The translations under genes were made by a program, and so were the position numbers. Shown piece after piece: positions 8,634-16,459 of a DNA stretch of 39,891 nt. Where the stretch lies: positions 1 to 39,891 of the forward strand of contig NZ_VYKI01000033.1 in assembly GCF_008710035.1 (NCBI RefSeq), read 5' to 3'. Every line of letters begins with the position of its first letter. Position 1 is the stretch's first letter. Under the pieces are notes generated by a model, which had not been told where the DNA came from, did no database searches, and was given only the letters and a program-made list of their open reading frames with translations. This DNA comes from Stenotrophomonas cyclobalanopsidis (GTDB taxonomy: Bacteria; Pseudomonadota; Gammaproteobacteria; Xanthomonadales; Xanthomonadaceae).

Positions 8634-8665
8634 AGCAAAAAGAGGGCCCGCACGCAGGCGGGCCC
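8634..8665 (-). terminator. Rho-independent terminator after the TonB receptor
   Basis: Stem GGGCCCGC / GCGGGCCC with a 6-nt loop, followed on the minus strand by TCTTTTT. It stops readthrough from the receptor gene just before the mdc promoter region. Confidence 0.85.
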
Positions 8666-8675
8666 ATTCAGCTAG

Positions 8676-8773
8676 GCCACGACCGTTGGTCGTGGCGGCG
8701 CGGGGAGGCAAGTGCTGACCAACGGTCGGCCCCCACCGGGATTGCGCCAGTAGATCCACGCCGTGCGTGGATG
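8676..8773. repeat. Cluster of three REP-like palindromes
   Basis: Three stem-loops follow one another: GCCACGACC-gtt-GGTCGTGGC at 8676-8696, GCTGACC-aac-GGTCGGC at 8714-8730, and GTAGATCCACGCCGTGCGTG at 8750, closing at 8773. Only the third has the canonical GTAG head. They fill the gap between the terminator at 8634 and the receptor stop codon; no gene lies there. Confidence 0.7.
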
Positions 8774-8784
8774 GAGACCCGTGT

Positions 8785-8823
8785 GGGGTCAGAGCCCTTT
8801 CCTGCGGAAAGGGATCCAACCCC
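8785..8823. repeat. GGGGTC...CCCC hairpin repeat
   Basis: Perfect inner stem CCCTTTCC-tgc-GGAAAGGG (8795-8813) with an outer, imperfect GGGGTCAGAG / GGATCCAACCCC arm. It sits 14 bp past the receptor stop codon and could act as an RNA 3' end. It differs from the GTAG elements and probably belongs to another dispersed family. Confidence 0.55.
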
Positions 8824-8836
8824 GATATGCGGCGGC

Positions 8837-11026
8837 TTAGAACTTCCAGCGCAGGCTGGCCGCCACGAAGCGCGGTTCGCCGTAGTTGTTGTAGTCCAGG
8901 TTCGCCCAGTAGGTCTTGTCCAGCGCGTTGCGCACGCTCAGCGTCGCCGTCCAGTTGTCGCTGATGCGGTAGTTGGCGTTGAACTGCACCAGCGCATAGG
9001 CCGGCTGGTTCACCGTCACCGTGCCGCCCAGCGGGTAGGGGATGTTGTAGCCCTGCACCTTGCTCTGCCACTGCACGCCGGCACCGACGGTCAGGCGGTC
9101 CAGCACGCCGGGCAGGCGCACCTGGGTGTTCAGCTGCAGCAGGTCCTCGGCCGGGTTCGCGTACAGCAGGTCGGTCGCGGCGCGGGTCACCTTGACGTGG
9201 GTGAAGCCGGCATTGACCGTCCAACCCGGCAGGATCTCGCCGTTGATGTCCATTTCCCAGCCGCGCGCCTTGGTGCCGTTGACACCGATGTAGGCCGAGC
9301 TGCCATCGCTGAGCGAACCGTCCGGCACGCTCATGTCACGCACCGCGTAGTTGTCCTGCTTGGCTTCGAACACCGCCGCATTGGCGGTCAGGCGGCCGTC
9401 GAACCACTGCGTCTTGATGCCCGCCTCGACGTTGGAACCCTGCACCGGCGCCAGCAGGTTCTCGTTCCTGTCCTTGTAGTTCTGCGGGTTGAAGATCTCG
9501 GTGTAGCTGGCGTAGACCGACACGTCCGGGGTGATGTCGTAGACCAGGCCCACGTACGGAGTGACTTCGTCGCTGACCTTGTACGCACCGCTGGTGCCGG
9601 TGTAGGCGCCGGTGGCGTTGTAGGCGCGGGTGCGGGTTTCCCAGCGGCTCAGGCGTGCGCCGGCGATCAGTGCCAGCGGGTCGGCCAGGCGCAGGCGGGT
9701 GGCCAAGTACACGCCGCTCTGCGTGGTCTTGGCCAGGCGGCGCGCACCGGTGCGGGTGTAGGTCACCTCGGAAATGTCGCCGTTCCAGTTGTAGATGTCG
9801 GGGATGTAGTAGCAGCGCTCGTTGCCGCAGCGCGCCCAGTCACTCGGGAAGTTCAGCGTGGTGGTGTTGGTAGTGGCTTCCAGGTCCGACCACTGCGTGC
9901 CCAGGGTCACGTCGTGCTCCTGGCCCCACAGGCTGAAGGTGCCGGTCAGGTAGGCATCGACGTTGCGGCGGGTGTCTTCGGCATCGCCGGCGGCGGCACG
10001 CAGGAAGATGCCCGAGCCGTCCACCGGGTTCGGGTTGCCGGTGCCGTACAGACGCACGTTCTGCACGTTGCCGCGGGTGTAGGAGGTGTTGACCTTCAGC
10101 AGCCAGTCGTCACCGAAGCGCTGCTCCACGTTGGCGAACACGGTGCTGGTTTCGCGCTGCCAGTAGCTCCACTTCGGCGACACATTGGTCGAGCGCGGCA
10201 GGTGGGCGAAATTGCCTTGGCTGTCGAAGAACGGCACGGTGCCCCAGGTCGAACCCACCGGGTTGTTGTCCTGGGTCTGGTAGCCGACGGTGACCGTGGT
10301 GCTGTCGGTCAGGTCGCCTTCCAGCACGGCCATGCCGGCCATCTTGTTTTCCTTGTAGCGGTCGTAATAGAAATCACGATCGGTATAGGCGGCGACCACG
10401 CGGCTGCGGAAGCGGCCATCGGCGGTCAGCGGCGCGGTCACGTCGGCCTCCATGCGGCGGTAATCCCAGCTGCCGGCGCTGACCGAGAACGAGGCATCGA
10501 ACTCCTTGCCCGGGCGCTTGCGCAGCAGGTTGACCGTGGCCGACGGCACGCCGGCGCCGCTGAGCAGGCCGTTGGCACCGCGGATCACTTCCACGCGGTC
10601 GTAGAAGGCGGTGTCGTATTCCTGGTTGGTCGAGCCGCTGTAGGTGGGGATGCCATCGACCTGGAAATCGGTGATGGCGAAACCACGCGCGTAGTACAGC
10701 GGGCGCTGGGTGTCATAGAAGGACACGCTGACGCCGGTCACATTGCGCATCACGTCGTTGATGCTGAACAGCGATTCGTTCTGCAGGCGGTCCAGGCCGA
10801 TCACCGTGGACGACTGCGGGGTTTCCTGCAGGGTGATCGGCAGGCGGGTGGTGCTCGACGGCGGCGCCGACTGTTCGGCGCGCACGCTCACCCGGTCCAG
10901 GGTTTTGGCGTCGGAGGCATCGGCGGCAGCAAACGCGCTGGGCGCCGCCAGCAGGGACAGCGACGAAAGCAGGGCAGCCGGCAGCAGCGCGCGGCGGGGC
11001 AGGCGGTTACGCAGTGTCAAGGACAT
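8837..11026 (-). CDS. TonB-dependent siderophore receptor
   Basis: A 729-residue outer-membrane receptor. The start MSLTLRNRLPRRALL gives a clean signal peptide ending near ALAAPSAFAA-type residues about 35. There is no separate N-terminal signalling domain. The plug (about residues 60-190) carries SSTVIGLDRLQNES, DVMRNVTGVSVS and VEVIRGANGLLSGAG, and a 22-strand-type barrel ends with the C-terminal aromatic SLRWKF. This is the FhuE/FpvA-like siderophore family; the ferric ligand cannot be told from sequence. Transcription probably starts far upstream at the Fur-box-like promoter (11140-11170), leaving a leader of roughly 100 nt. There is no adjacent siderophore biosynthesis or sigma/anti-sigma pair. 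Confidence 0.92.
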   Translation of the reverse strand: MSLTLRNRLPRRALLPAALLSSLSLLAAPSAFAAADASDAKTLDRVSVRAEQSAPPSSTTRLPITLQETPQSSTVIGLDRLQNESLFSINDVMRNVTGVSVSFYDTQRPLYYARGFAITDFQVDGIPTYSGSTNQEYDTAFYDRVEVIRGANGLLSGAGVPSATVNLLRKRPGKEFDASFSVSAGSWDYRRMEADVTAPLTADGRFRSRVVAAYTDRDFYYDRYKENKMAGMAVLEGDLTDSTTVTVGYQTQDNNPVGSTWGTVPFFDSQGNFAHLPRSTNVSPKWSYWQRETSTVFANVEQRFGDDWLLKVNTSYTRGNVQNVRLYGTGNPNPVDGSGIFLRAAAGDAEDTRRNVDAYLTGTFSLWGQEHDVTLGTQWSDLEATTNTTTLNFPSDWARCGNERCYYIPDIYNWNGDISEVTYTRTGARRLAKTTQSGVYLATRLRLADPLALIAGARLSRWETRTRAYNATGAYTGTSGAYKVSDEVTPYVGLVYDITPDVSVYASYTEIFNPQNYKDRNENLLAPVQGSNVEAGIKTQWFDGRLTANAAVFEAKQDNYAVRDMSVPDGSLSDGSSAYIGVNGTKARGWEMDINGEILPGWTVNAGFTHVKVTRAATDLLYANPAEDLLQLNTQVRLPGVLDRLTVGAGVQWQSKVQGYNIPYPLGGTVTVNQPAYALVQFNANYRISDNWTATLSVRNALDKTYWANLDYNNYGEPRFVAASLRWKF

Positions 11027-11139
11027 GGTGGGCTCGAGGGTTGGAAGCGGGGAAGGGTGGCGACAGTCGTCCAGTACCCGGGGCGGCGGCTTCGGGCACA
11101 TCAGGTCCATCTGGGAGGGCGCAGTCACTGCGCAGGGCG

Positions 11140-11170
11140 CAAATGTAAATAATTCTTAACAACATTACAA
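11140..11170 (-). promoter_or_regulatory. Candidate promoter overlapped by a Fur-box-like sequence
   Basis: On the minus strand TTGTAA (11170-11165) is followed, after exactly 17 bp, by TACATT (11147-11142). The DNA between and around them, on the plus strand CAAATGTAAATAATTCTTA, resembles the gamma-proteobacterial Fur box (AAATGATAATAATTCTCATT). Iron repression of the receptor is the natural reading. It is an AT-rich island in GC-rich sequence. Confidence 0.55.
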
Positions 11171-11215
11171 TTCGTATCAGCGACAGGGGCGTCCTGGCGC
11201 CGGGCACCGCCTTCT

Positions 11216-11275
11216 GTAGAGCCAAGCCTATGCTCGGCTGCATTTGGCTGGAGCCGAGCATGGGCTCGGCTCTAC
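11216..11275. repeat. SMAG-type REP, inverted dimer
   Basis: Opens GTAGAGCCAAGCCTATGCTC at 11216 and closes with GAGCATGGGCTCGGCTCTAC at 11275. It lies between the receptor promoter and the mqo terminator. The whole gap 11027-11347 holds only the receptor leader and promoter, this REP and the terminator. Confidence 0.9.
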
Positions 11276-11299
11276 ACCAAAGAGCCGCCCCAAATACGA

Positions 11300-11321
11300 A
11301 CGGCCACCCGAAGGTGGCCGT
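11300..11321 (-). terminator. Terminator hairpin after mqo
   Basis: Perfect stem ACGGCCACC-cgaa-GGTGGCCGT lying 26 bases past the mqo stop codon. On the minus strand it is followed by TCGTATTT, a broken T run. Confidence 0.7.
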
Positions 11322-11347
11322 CCGTGTAGGGCAGCGAGCAAGCAGGC

Positions 11348-13024
11348 TTACAGCGCCTGCAGCTCCTCGTTGGCGTTGCGCTTTTCCGGCGCGGCCGGGG
11401 CCAGCGCCGGCGTCGCACCGCCTTCCACCGGCACCTCCAGATACGGCAGGTGCAGGGTCTGGCTGGTCTGCGTGCGGATCTCGTTGGTCAGCGCGGCGTT
11501 GTCGTTGAGCTTGCGCCCGTACGACGGCACGATCTCGCGCAGGCGGGTTTCCCAGCCGGCCTTCATCTGTTCCGGGAAGGCCTTGGCCATCAGGTCCAGC
11601 ATGATCGGCGGCGAGGTCGAGGCACCCGGCGAGGCACCCAGCAGGGCGGCCAGGGTGTGGTCCTTGTCGGTCACGATCTCGGTGCCGAACTGCAGCACCG
11701 GGCCCTTCAGCGGGTCGCGCTTGATGATCTGCACGCGCTGGCCGGCCGTCACCAGCTTCCAGTCAGTGGGCTTGGCGTTGGGGAAGTACTTGACCAGCTC
11801 GGCCTGGCGGTCGGCATCGTCCAGGCGCGCCTGGGCCATCAGGTACTGCACCAGGTCCAGGTTGTCCTTGCCCACCGAAAGCATCGGGCCGACGTTGTTG
11901 TGGTTGACCGACGAATACAGGTCCCACCACGAGCCGTGCTTGAGGAACTTGGTGCTGTACAGCGCGAAAGGCCCGAACAGGATCACCGGCTTGCCGTCCA
12001 GCTTGCGCGCATCCAGGTGCGGTACCGACATCGGCGGCGAACCGGTTTCGGCCATGCCGTAGGCCTTCACGTGGTGGCGCGAGGTCACGTCCGCGCCCTG
12101 GAAGGCAAGGAACTGGCCGCCCACCGGGAAGCCGGCGTAATCCTTCGATTCGGGAATACCGGACATCTGCAGCAGCTTCAGCGCGGCGCCACCGGCACCG
12201 ATGAACACGAAGCGGGCGTGGGTGGTGGTCTCGGTGCCGGCCTTGAGGTCCTTCACCGTCACGTTCCAGCTCTTGTCGGCGTTCTGCCGCAGCGCGCGCA
12301 CTTCATGTTCCAGGTGCAGGCCGAAGTTCGGGCTGCGCTGCAGGCCGGCGGTCAGTTGGCGGGTGATCACGCCGAAGTTGACGTCGGTACCGAGCGGCAT
12401 CCAGGTCGCAGCGACCTTCTGCTTCGGGTCACGGCCTTCCATCAGCAGCGGTGCCCACTGCTTGATCTGCGCCGGATCCTCCGAGTACTGCATGCCGTAG
12501 AACAGCGGGTTCTTCACCAGTGCCTGCTGGCGCTTGTGCAGGTAGGCGATGTTGTCATCGCCCCAGACGAAGCTCATGTGCGGGGTCGGGTTGATGAAGT
12601 CGCTGGGCTGGCTCAACCGGCCTTCCTTCACCTGGTGCGACCAGAACTGGCGCGAGACCTCGAACGATTCGGCTATGCCGACCGCGCGCTTGGTCTCGAT
12701 GCTGCCGTCGGGCAGTTCCGGGGTGTAGTTCAGTTCGGCGAATGCCGAGTGGCCGGTGCCGGCGTTGTTCCAGCCGTCCGAGCTTTCGCCGGCGACGGTG
12801 TCGAGCCGCTCGTAGACCTGGATGTTCCAGTCCGGCTGCAGTTCCTGCAGGTAGGTGGCCAGGGTGATGCTCATGATGCCGGCACCGACCAGGACGACGT
12901 CGACCGGCTTGTCGTTGCTGGCGGCGGGCACCGAACGCTGGGTCAGCGGCCAGTACAGGAACAGCGCGGCGGCCAGCAACAGCAGCACGAGCAGGGCGAT
13001 AAGAGCCTTGCCAAATTTCTTCAT
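11348..13024 (-). CDS. mqo: Malate:quinone oxidoreductase
   Basis: A 558-residue FAD enzyme that oxidises malate to oxaloacetate and passes electrons to the quinone pool at the inner membrane, a TCA-cycle step. The N-terminus is an uncleaved-looking membrane segment (residues about 3-22). The dinucleotide-binding VVLVGAGIMSITLATYL follows near residue 43, and family blocks such as DGWNNAGTGHSAFAELNYTP and GASPGASTSPP are present. The start MKKFGKALIALL is chosen because the longer in-frame extension adds a non-conserved stretch. Mqo proteins are usually about 500-550 residues, so the N-terminal anchor accounts for the extra length. Confidence 0.95.
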   Translation of the reverse strand: MKKFGKALIALLVLLLLAAALFLYWPLTQRSVPAASNDKPVDVVLVGAGIMSITLATYLQELQPDWNIQVYERLDTVAGESSDGWNNAGTGHSAFAELNYTPELPDGSIETKRAVGIAESFEVSRQFWSHQVKEGRLSQPSDFINPTPHMSFVWGDDNIAYLHKRQQALVKNPLFYGMQYSEDPAQIKQWAPLLMEGRDPKQKVAATWMPLGTDVNFGVITRQLTAGLQRSPNFGLHLEHEVRALRQNADKSWNVTVKDLKAGTETTTHARFVFIGAGGAALKLLQMSGIPESKDYAGFPVGGQFLAFQGADVTSRHHVKAYGMAETGSPPMSVPHLDARKLDGKPVILFGPFALYSTKFLKHGSWWDLYSSVNHNNVGPMLSVGKDNLDLVQYLMAQARLDDADRQAELVKYFPNAKPTDWKLVTAGQRVQIIKRDPLKGPVLQFGTEIVTDKDHTLAALLGASPGASTSPPIMLDLMAKAFPEQMKAGWETRLREIVPSYGRKLNDNAALTNEIRTQTSQTLHLPYLEVPVEGGATPALAPAAPEKRNANEELQAL

Positions 13025-13177
13025 GGGAATGACTTGGGCGTAGGGAAGGGGGCAGGATGCGCGCTGGGACAGCAAATGGCGTGAAGAAACAATGCCTTGC
13101 AGCAACCTGGCGCAATTTTAACCCGATCCGGTCCGGTTTTGATGCAATGCAGCATCCCGCGCGCCGGCGTCACGCGC

Positions 13178-13624
13178 TCAGATCAGTTCCAGGATCTCGT
13201 CGCCCGCCTCGTCCACCTCGCCGGTGGCCTGCCAGCCCAGATGCCGGTAGAAGCCGTGCGAACGCGAGCGCGGATCGGCCGAGCAGGCCAGGAACAGGCG
13301 GCGATGGCCGGCGGCGCGGGCGAGTCCGACCACGTCCTGCAGCAGGCGCTGGCCGATGCCGCGGCCTTCGTAGTCCGGCAGCAGGGCAAGCACCAGCACC
13401 TCGCCACTGTCGCGGTCGGCGAAACCGTAGCCGACTAGCGTGCCGTCGTTCTCTGCGATGCGGCCGATGAAGTCGCCCTCGGCGATACCTGCTGCCCAGC
13501 TCTCCGCGGTGATGCCGAGTTCGGCCAGCTGCGTGGCGCTGAAGGCGTTTTCGCGGGTACGCCCGCGCAGGTCGATGCAGGCGGCTGCATCAGTGGCAAG
13601 GGCGGGGCGGTAGTGGATCGTCAT
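13178..13624 (-). CDS. GNAT-family N-acetyltransferase
   Basis: A 148-residue single-domain acetyltransferase. The start MTIHYRPALATDAAACIDLR has AAGGA upstream. The acetyl-CoA loop (motif A) is LALLPDYEGRGIGQRLLQDV at about residues 78-97, and motif B holds the FYRHLGWQATGE segment common to small-molecule GNATs. The substrate is unknown. It stands alone between mqo and a membrane-protein gene, both on the same strand, with gaps of 88-153 bp. Confidence 0.9.
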   Translation of the reverse strand: MTIHYRPALATDAAACIDLRGRTRENAFSATQLAELGITAESWAAGIAEGDFIGRIAENDGTLVGYGFADRDSGEVLVLALLPDYEGRGIGQRLLQDVVGLARAAGHRRLFLACSADPRSRSHGFYRHLGWQATGEVDEAGDEILELI

Positions 13625-13712
13625 GCAGGTTCCTTCGGTAGCGCCGGGCCGTGCCTGGCGGAGGTTCTTAGAGGCCAACCAAGGTTAGCAGCTACCGGTG
13701 CGCTGGCGGCAT

Positions 13713-14297
13713 TCAATCACTGCCGATGGTGAAGTACTCCGCAGCGAAGTAGCCCACCTGGTACGCCAGCGCCAGGCCGGCCAGCACCACCTGCGCGCGC
13801 GCCGTGCGCAGGTTCCAGCCCAGCACGCAGACCACCAGCATCAGCGCCGTGTGCAGCGGATACGCCTCGCCCAGCAGGCGCCAGCGACTCTGCCCCTTGA
13901 TCGCGGTATCCACAAGATCCAGAAGCGTCAGCGCGCCGATCACGCTGAAGATCCAGCGCCGGCGCTGCATCAGGTAGGCGCCGTAGCTGCCGAAATCGCG
14001 CAGGTCATCGGGAAAGAGCAGGGCGCACAACAGGAACCATGTAGCGCCGTAAGTGATCACGAACAGATAGATCTCGAAGGTCCACTGGTGCACCTGGATC
14101 AGGCGGAATTCCCACCACCAGAACGTCACCAGCGACACCAGCGTCCACGCCACCCAGCACAGGTGCAGGGCCGAACAGCCACGTCGCTGCGGGTGCTCGA
14201 TGATCTGCGCCAGCCCCTTCAGCAGCGTGGTGATCGACAGGCCCAGGATGATGCCCATCACCACGCGGATATGCAGGAACACCGGATCAGTCTGCAT
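13713..14297 (-). CDS. Hypothetical membrane protein
   Basis: A 194-residue protein with about five or six hydrophobic segments and no soluble domain. It has an early conserved-looking GIILGLSITTLLKGLAQIIE stretch and several tryptophan-rich helices (FWWWEF). I do not recognise a characterised family. It is probably an inner-membrane protein. The start ATG has no strong ribosome-binding site. Its neighbours give no functional hint. Confidence 0.75.
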   Translation of the reverse strand: MQTDPVFLHIRVVMGIILGLSITTLLKGLAQIIEHPQRRGCSALHLCWVAWTLVSLVTFWWWEFRLIQVHQWTFEIYLFVITYGATWFLLCALLFPDDLRDFGSYGAYLMQRRRWIFSVIGALTLLDLVDTAIKGQSRWRLLGEAYPLHTALMLVVCVLGWNLRTARAQVVLAGLALAYQVGYFAAEYFTIGSD

Positions 14298-14386
14298 CGC
14301 CCAGCCCCCAGAAGGTCGGTTGCCGCGATGCTGGCACAGAAACCAGCCCCGCAGAATGGGGTCCCGACAGATCCGCGCGGCTGTTG

Positions 14387-14481
14387 GTAGGTGTCGACCT
14401 TGGTCGACACACCTGTCAGATATCGAACGAATTCATCCACGCATGGCGTGGCTCTACTGTTTCGACCAAGGTCGACAGCCA
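14387..14481. repeat. REP cluster (inverted dimer plus a third palindrome)
   Basis: GTAGGTGTCGACCTTGGTCG opens at 14387; ATCCACGCATGGCGTGGCTC with its CTAC ends at 14457; a headless TTTCGACC-aa-GGTCGACA palindrome follows to about 14481. The 303-bp gap 14298-14600 holds these elements and no gene. Confidence 0.8.
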
Positions 14482-14582
14482 CCAGGACAGAACGCCGTTC
14501 TTAAAGATCGCGGCCAACTGTCCAAGGCGGACCCACCCCGCCGACCCACAGGGAGCCGGTTTTTGACATTGATGTTGTTGTT

Positions 14583-14604
14583 GCCGGCCAGCGGTCGGCA
14601 CTAC
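14583..14604 (-). repeat. REP whose GTAG head contains the argP stop codon
   Basis: On the minus strand GTAGTGCCGACCGCTGGCCG begins at 14604. The argP reading frame ends CGG TAG, so its TAG is the TAG of the REP head. Confidence 0.75.
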
Positions 14605-15506
14605 CGCTTACGCCGGACCAGCGTGCTCGACGCCTCCAGCACCGCCCGGGTCAGCAGCGCCATCGTCTGCACATCGCCCTTCCAGTGCTGCCAGTACAGC
14701 GGCACGTCCTCCCATGCACGCTGCCGCACATACACCAGCCGCCCCGCATCCAGATGGCGCTTCACCAGCGGCAGCGGGTTCATCGTCCAGCCCAGCCCGC
14801 CCAGGTTGGCCTGCACGAAGGCCCGGGTGGAGGGGATCCACCACGTTGGCGCCGTGCTCGGCAGCGCATCGCCGGCCATCCGCTGGGCGAAGCGCGACTG
14901 CATGTCGTCCTTGCGGTTGAACACCAGCACCGGGGCCTGCGCCAGCGCCTGCGCCGTCACCCCCTTGGCGAAATGGCGCTCGCGGAACTCCGGCGTACAG
15001 GTCGCCGCATAGCGGATGCTGCCCAGCGCATGGATCTGGCAGCCCTGCACCGGCTCGTCCAGCGTGGTCACCGCACCCAGCACCGTGCCCTGGCGCAGCA
15101 GCTCCACCGTATGGTCCTGGTCTTCCACGCGCAGGTCCAGGGTGGTGCCGGTGTTCAGCGCGAACTGCTGTGCGGCCTGCGGGAACCAGGTTTCCAGGCT
15201 GTCATGGTTCACCGCCACCGGGATGCTCGCCTGCGGCAGGTCCTCGTCGGCCAGGCCCATGCGGTGCAGGGCGTCGTGCTCCAGCAGCGCGGTCTGCTCG
15301 GCCAGCTGGACCAGCAGCTGGCCCTCGGCGGTGGCCGTGGCCGGGGTGCCGCGCTTGACCAGCAGGCGGCCGATCCGGTCCTCCAGCGCCTTCACCCGCT
15401 GCGAGATGGCCGAAGGAGTGACATTGAGCGACTGCGCGGCGCGGTCGAAGCTGCCTTCGCGAATGACCGCAGCCAGGGCCCGCAGCTGGGCATGATCGAT
15501 GCGCAT
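14601..15506 (-). CDS. argP: LysR-family regulator ArgP
   Basis: A 301-residue LysR-type regulator. The start MRIDHAQLRALAAVIREGSF has GGAG upstream. The winged helix-turn-helix covers residues about 3-60 (AAQSLNVTPSAISQRVKALE), and the periplasmic-binding-like effector domain covers about 90-300. It is divergent from argO, the classic ArgP (IciA) arrangement, where ArgP activates the amino-acid exporter in response to arginine or lysine. The stop codon lies inside a REP head. Identification rests on the LysR match, domain pattern and the argO neighbour. Confidence 0.9.
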   Translation of the reverse strand: MRIDHAQLRALAAVIREGSFDRAAQSLNVTPSAISQRVKALEDRIGRLLVKRGTPATATAEGQLLVQLAEQTALLEHDALHRMGLADEDLPQASIPVAVNHDSLETWFPQAAQQFALNTGTTLDLRVEDQDHTVELLRQGTVLGAVTTLDEPVQGCQIHALGSIRYAATCTPEFRERHFAKGVTAQALAQAPVLVFNRKDDMQSRFAQRMAGDALPSTAPTWWIPSTRAFVQANLGGLGWTMNPLPLVKRHLDAGRLVYVRQRAWEDVPLYWQHWKGDVQTMALLTRAVLEASSTLVRRKR

Positions 15507-15648
15507 CGAATTAAGCTCCGCTAATGTTGGTTTAGTAAGTTTAGCTCGTCTTTCAAATGTTGCGGCGCGACAATGACGCCCATTCCGGTGCTGTCCGCCT
15601 TCGCGAGGCACCGTCCCCCCAGCAAGACAAGACAAGGCAGTGAATCCC
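15507..15648. promoter_or_regulatory. argP/argO divergent control region
   Basis: A 142-bp region with an AT-rich core at about 15510-15560. It includes GCTAA...TTTAGC arms (about 15516 to 15545) that could form an ArgP-type interrupted palindrome. Promoter hexamers cannot be assigned with confidence. By analogy with other LysR systems the site should serve both genes. Confidence 0.4.
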
Positions 15649-16284
15649 ATGTTCTCGGTCATCTCCGCCAGCACCGGCCTCGGTGCCTGGTTCTCTGGTG
15701 CAGCTACCGGCGTCGGCCTGTTCGCCGTGGTCGGTGCCCAGAGCGCCTTCATCCTGCGCCAGGGCATCCTGCGCAAGCACATCGTGCCGGTGGTCGCCAC
15801 CTGTGCGGCCATCGATGCGATCTTCATCTTCGCCAGCGTGGCCGGCCTGCGCACGCTCACCTCGGCGCTGCCGTGGCTGACCAGCGCCGTGCTGTGGACC
15901 GGCGTGGCCTTCCTCGCCTGGTATGCGATGAAGTCCGCGCGCCGCGCCTTCGCCGGTGGTGGTGGCATGGGCGAGGCCGACAGCGATGACGGCAGCCGCC
16001 GCGCGGTGCTGCTGGCCGCGGTCGGCTTCTCGCTCATCAACCCGCATTTCTGGCTGGACATGATGGTGATCGGCTCGATCGCGGAGAACTTCGGCAACGC
16101 GCGCATGGCGTTCGCCGCCGGCGTGGTCACCGCCAGCTGCCTGTGGCTGACCGCGCAGGGCCTGGGTGCCCGCCTGCTGGCGCCGCTGTTCACCAAGCCC
16201 AGCACCTGGCGCGTGCTCGACGGCACCATCGCCGTCATCCTCAGCGTCCTGGCGCTCACGCTGGCCATCCGCGGCGTGCACTGA
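15649..16284 (+). CDS. argO: LysE/ArgO-family amino-acid exporter
   Basis: A 211-residue inner-membrane exporter with about six hydrophobic segments. It carries the LysE/ArgO hallmark GAQSAFILRQGILRKH near residues 24-39 and the SLINPHFWLDMMVIGS segment. It should export arginine, lysine or toxic analogues. The ATG at 15649 is preferred because AAGG sits about 11 bases upstream. An in-frame GTG at 15640 would put the AAGG too close and adds only three residues. A strong terminator follows at 16327. Confidence 0.9.
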   Translation: MFSVISASTGLGAWFSGAATGVGLFAVVGAQSAFILRQGILRKHIVPVVATCAAIDAIFIFASVAGLRTLTSALPWLTSAVLWTGVAFLAWYAMKSARRAFAGGGGMGEADSDDGSRRAVLLAAVGFSLINPHFWLDMMVIGSIAENFGNARMAFAAGVVTASCLWLTAQGLGARLLAPLFTKPSTWRVLDGTIAVILSVLALTLAIRGVH

Positions 16285-16326
16285 GCACGGCACCGAACAC
16301 CACACTCTCTCCAAGGTCGTGGCTGC

Positions 16327-16360
16327 GGCGGCATCGGAAACGGTGCCGCCGTTCTTTTTT
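16327..16360 (+). terminator. Rho-independent terminator after argO
   Basis: Ten-pair stem GGCGGCATCG / CGGTGCCGCC, with one G-T pair, capped by a GAAA tetraloop and followed by GTTCTTTTTT. Confidence 0.92.
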
Positions 16361-16459
16361 GTCCGGGCCGCCGGCCTGGCGCCGGGCACTGGCAGGCCAC
16401 CCATCGGCCTGCCTACAATCGGGGGGTGCGGACAGGGTGTCCGCTGTATAGGGGGAAGG

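Noticed and set aside
15640..15648. GTG start for argO
   Set aside because: It leaves too little space to the AAGG ribosome-binding site; the ATG at 15649 fits better, though only three residues differ.
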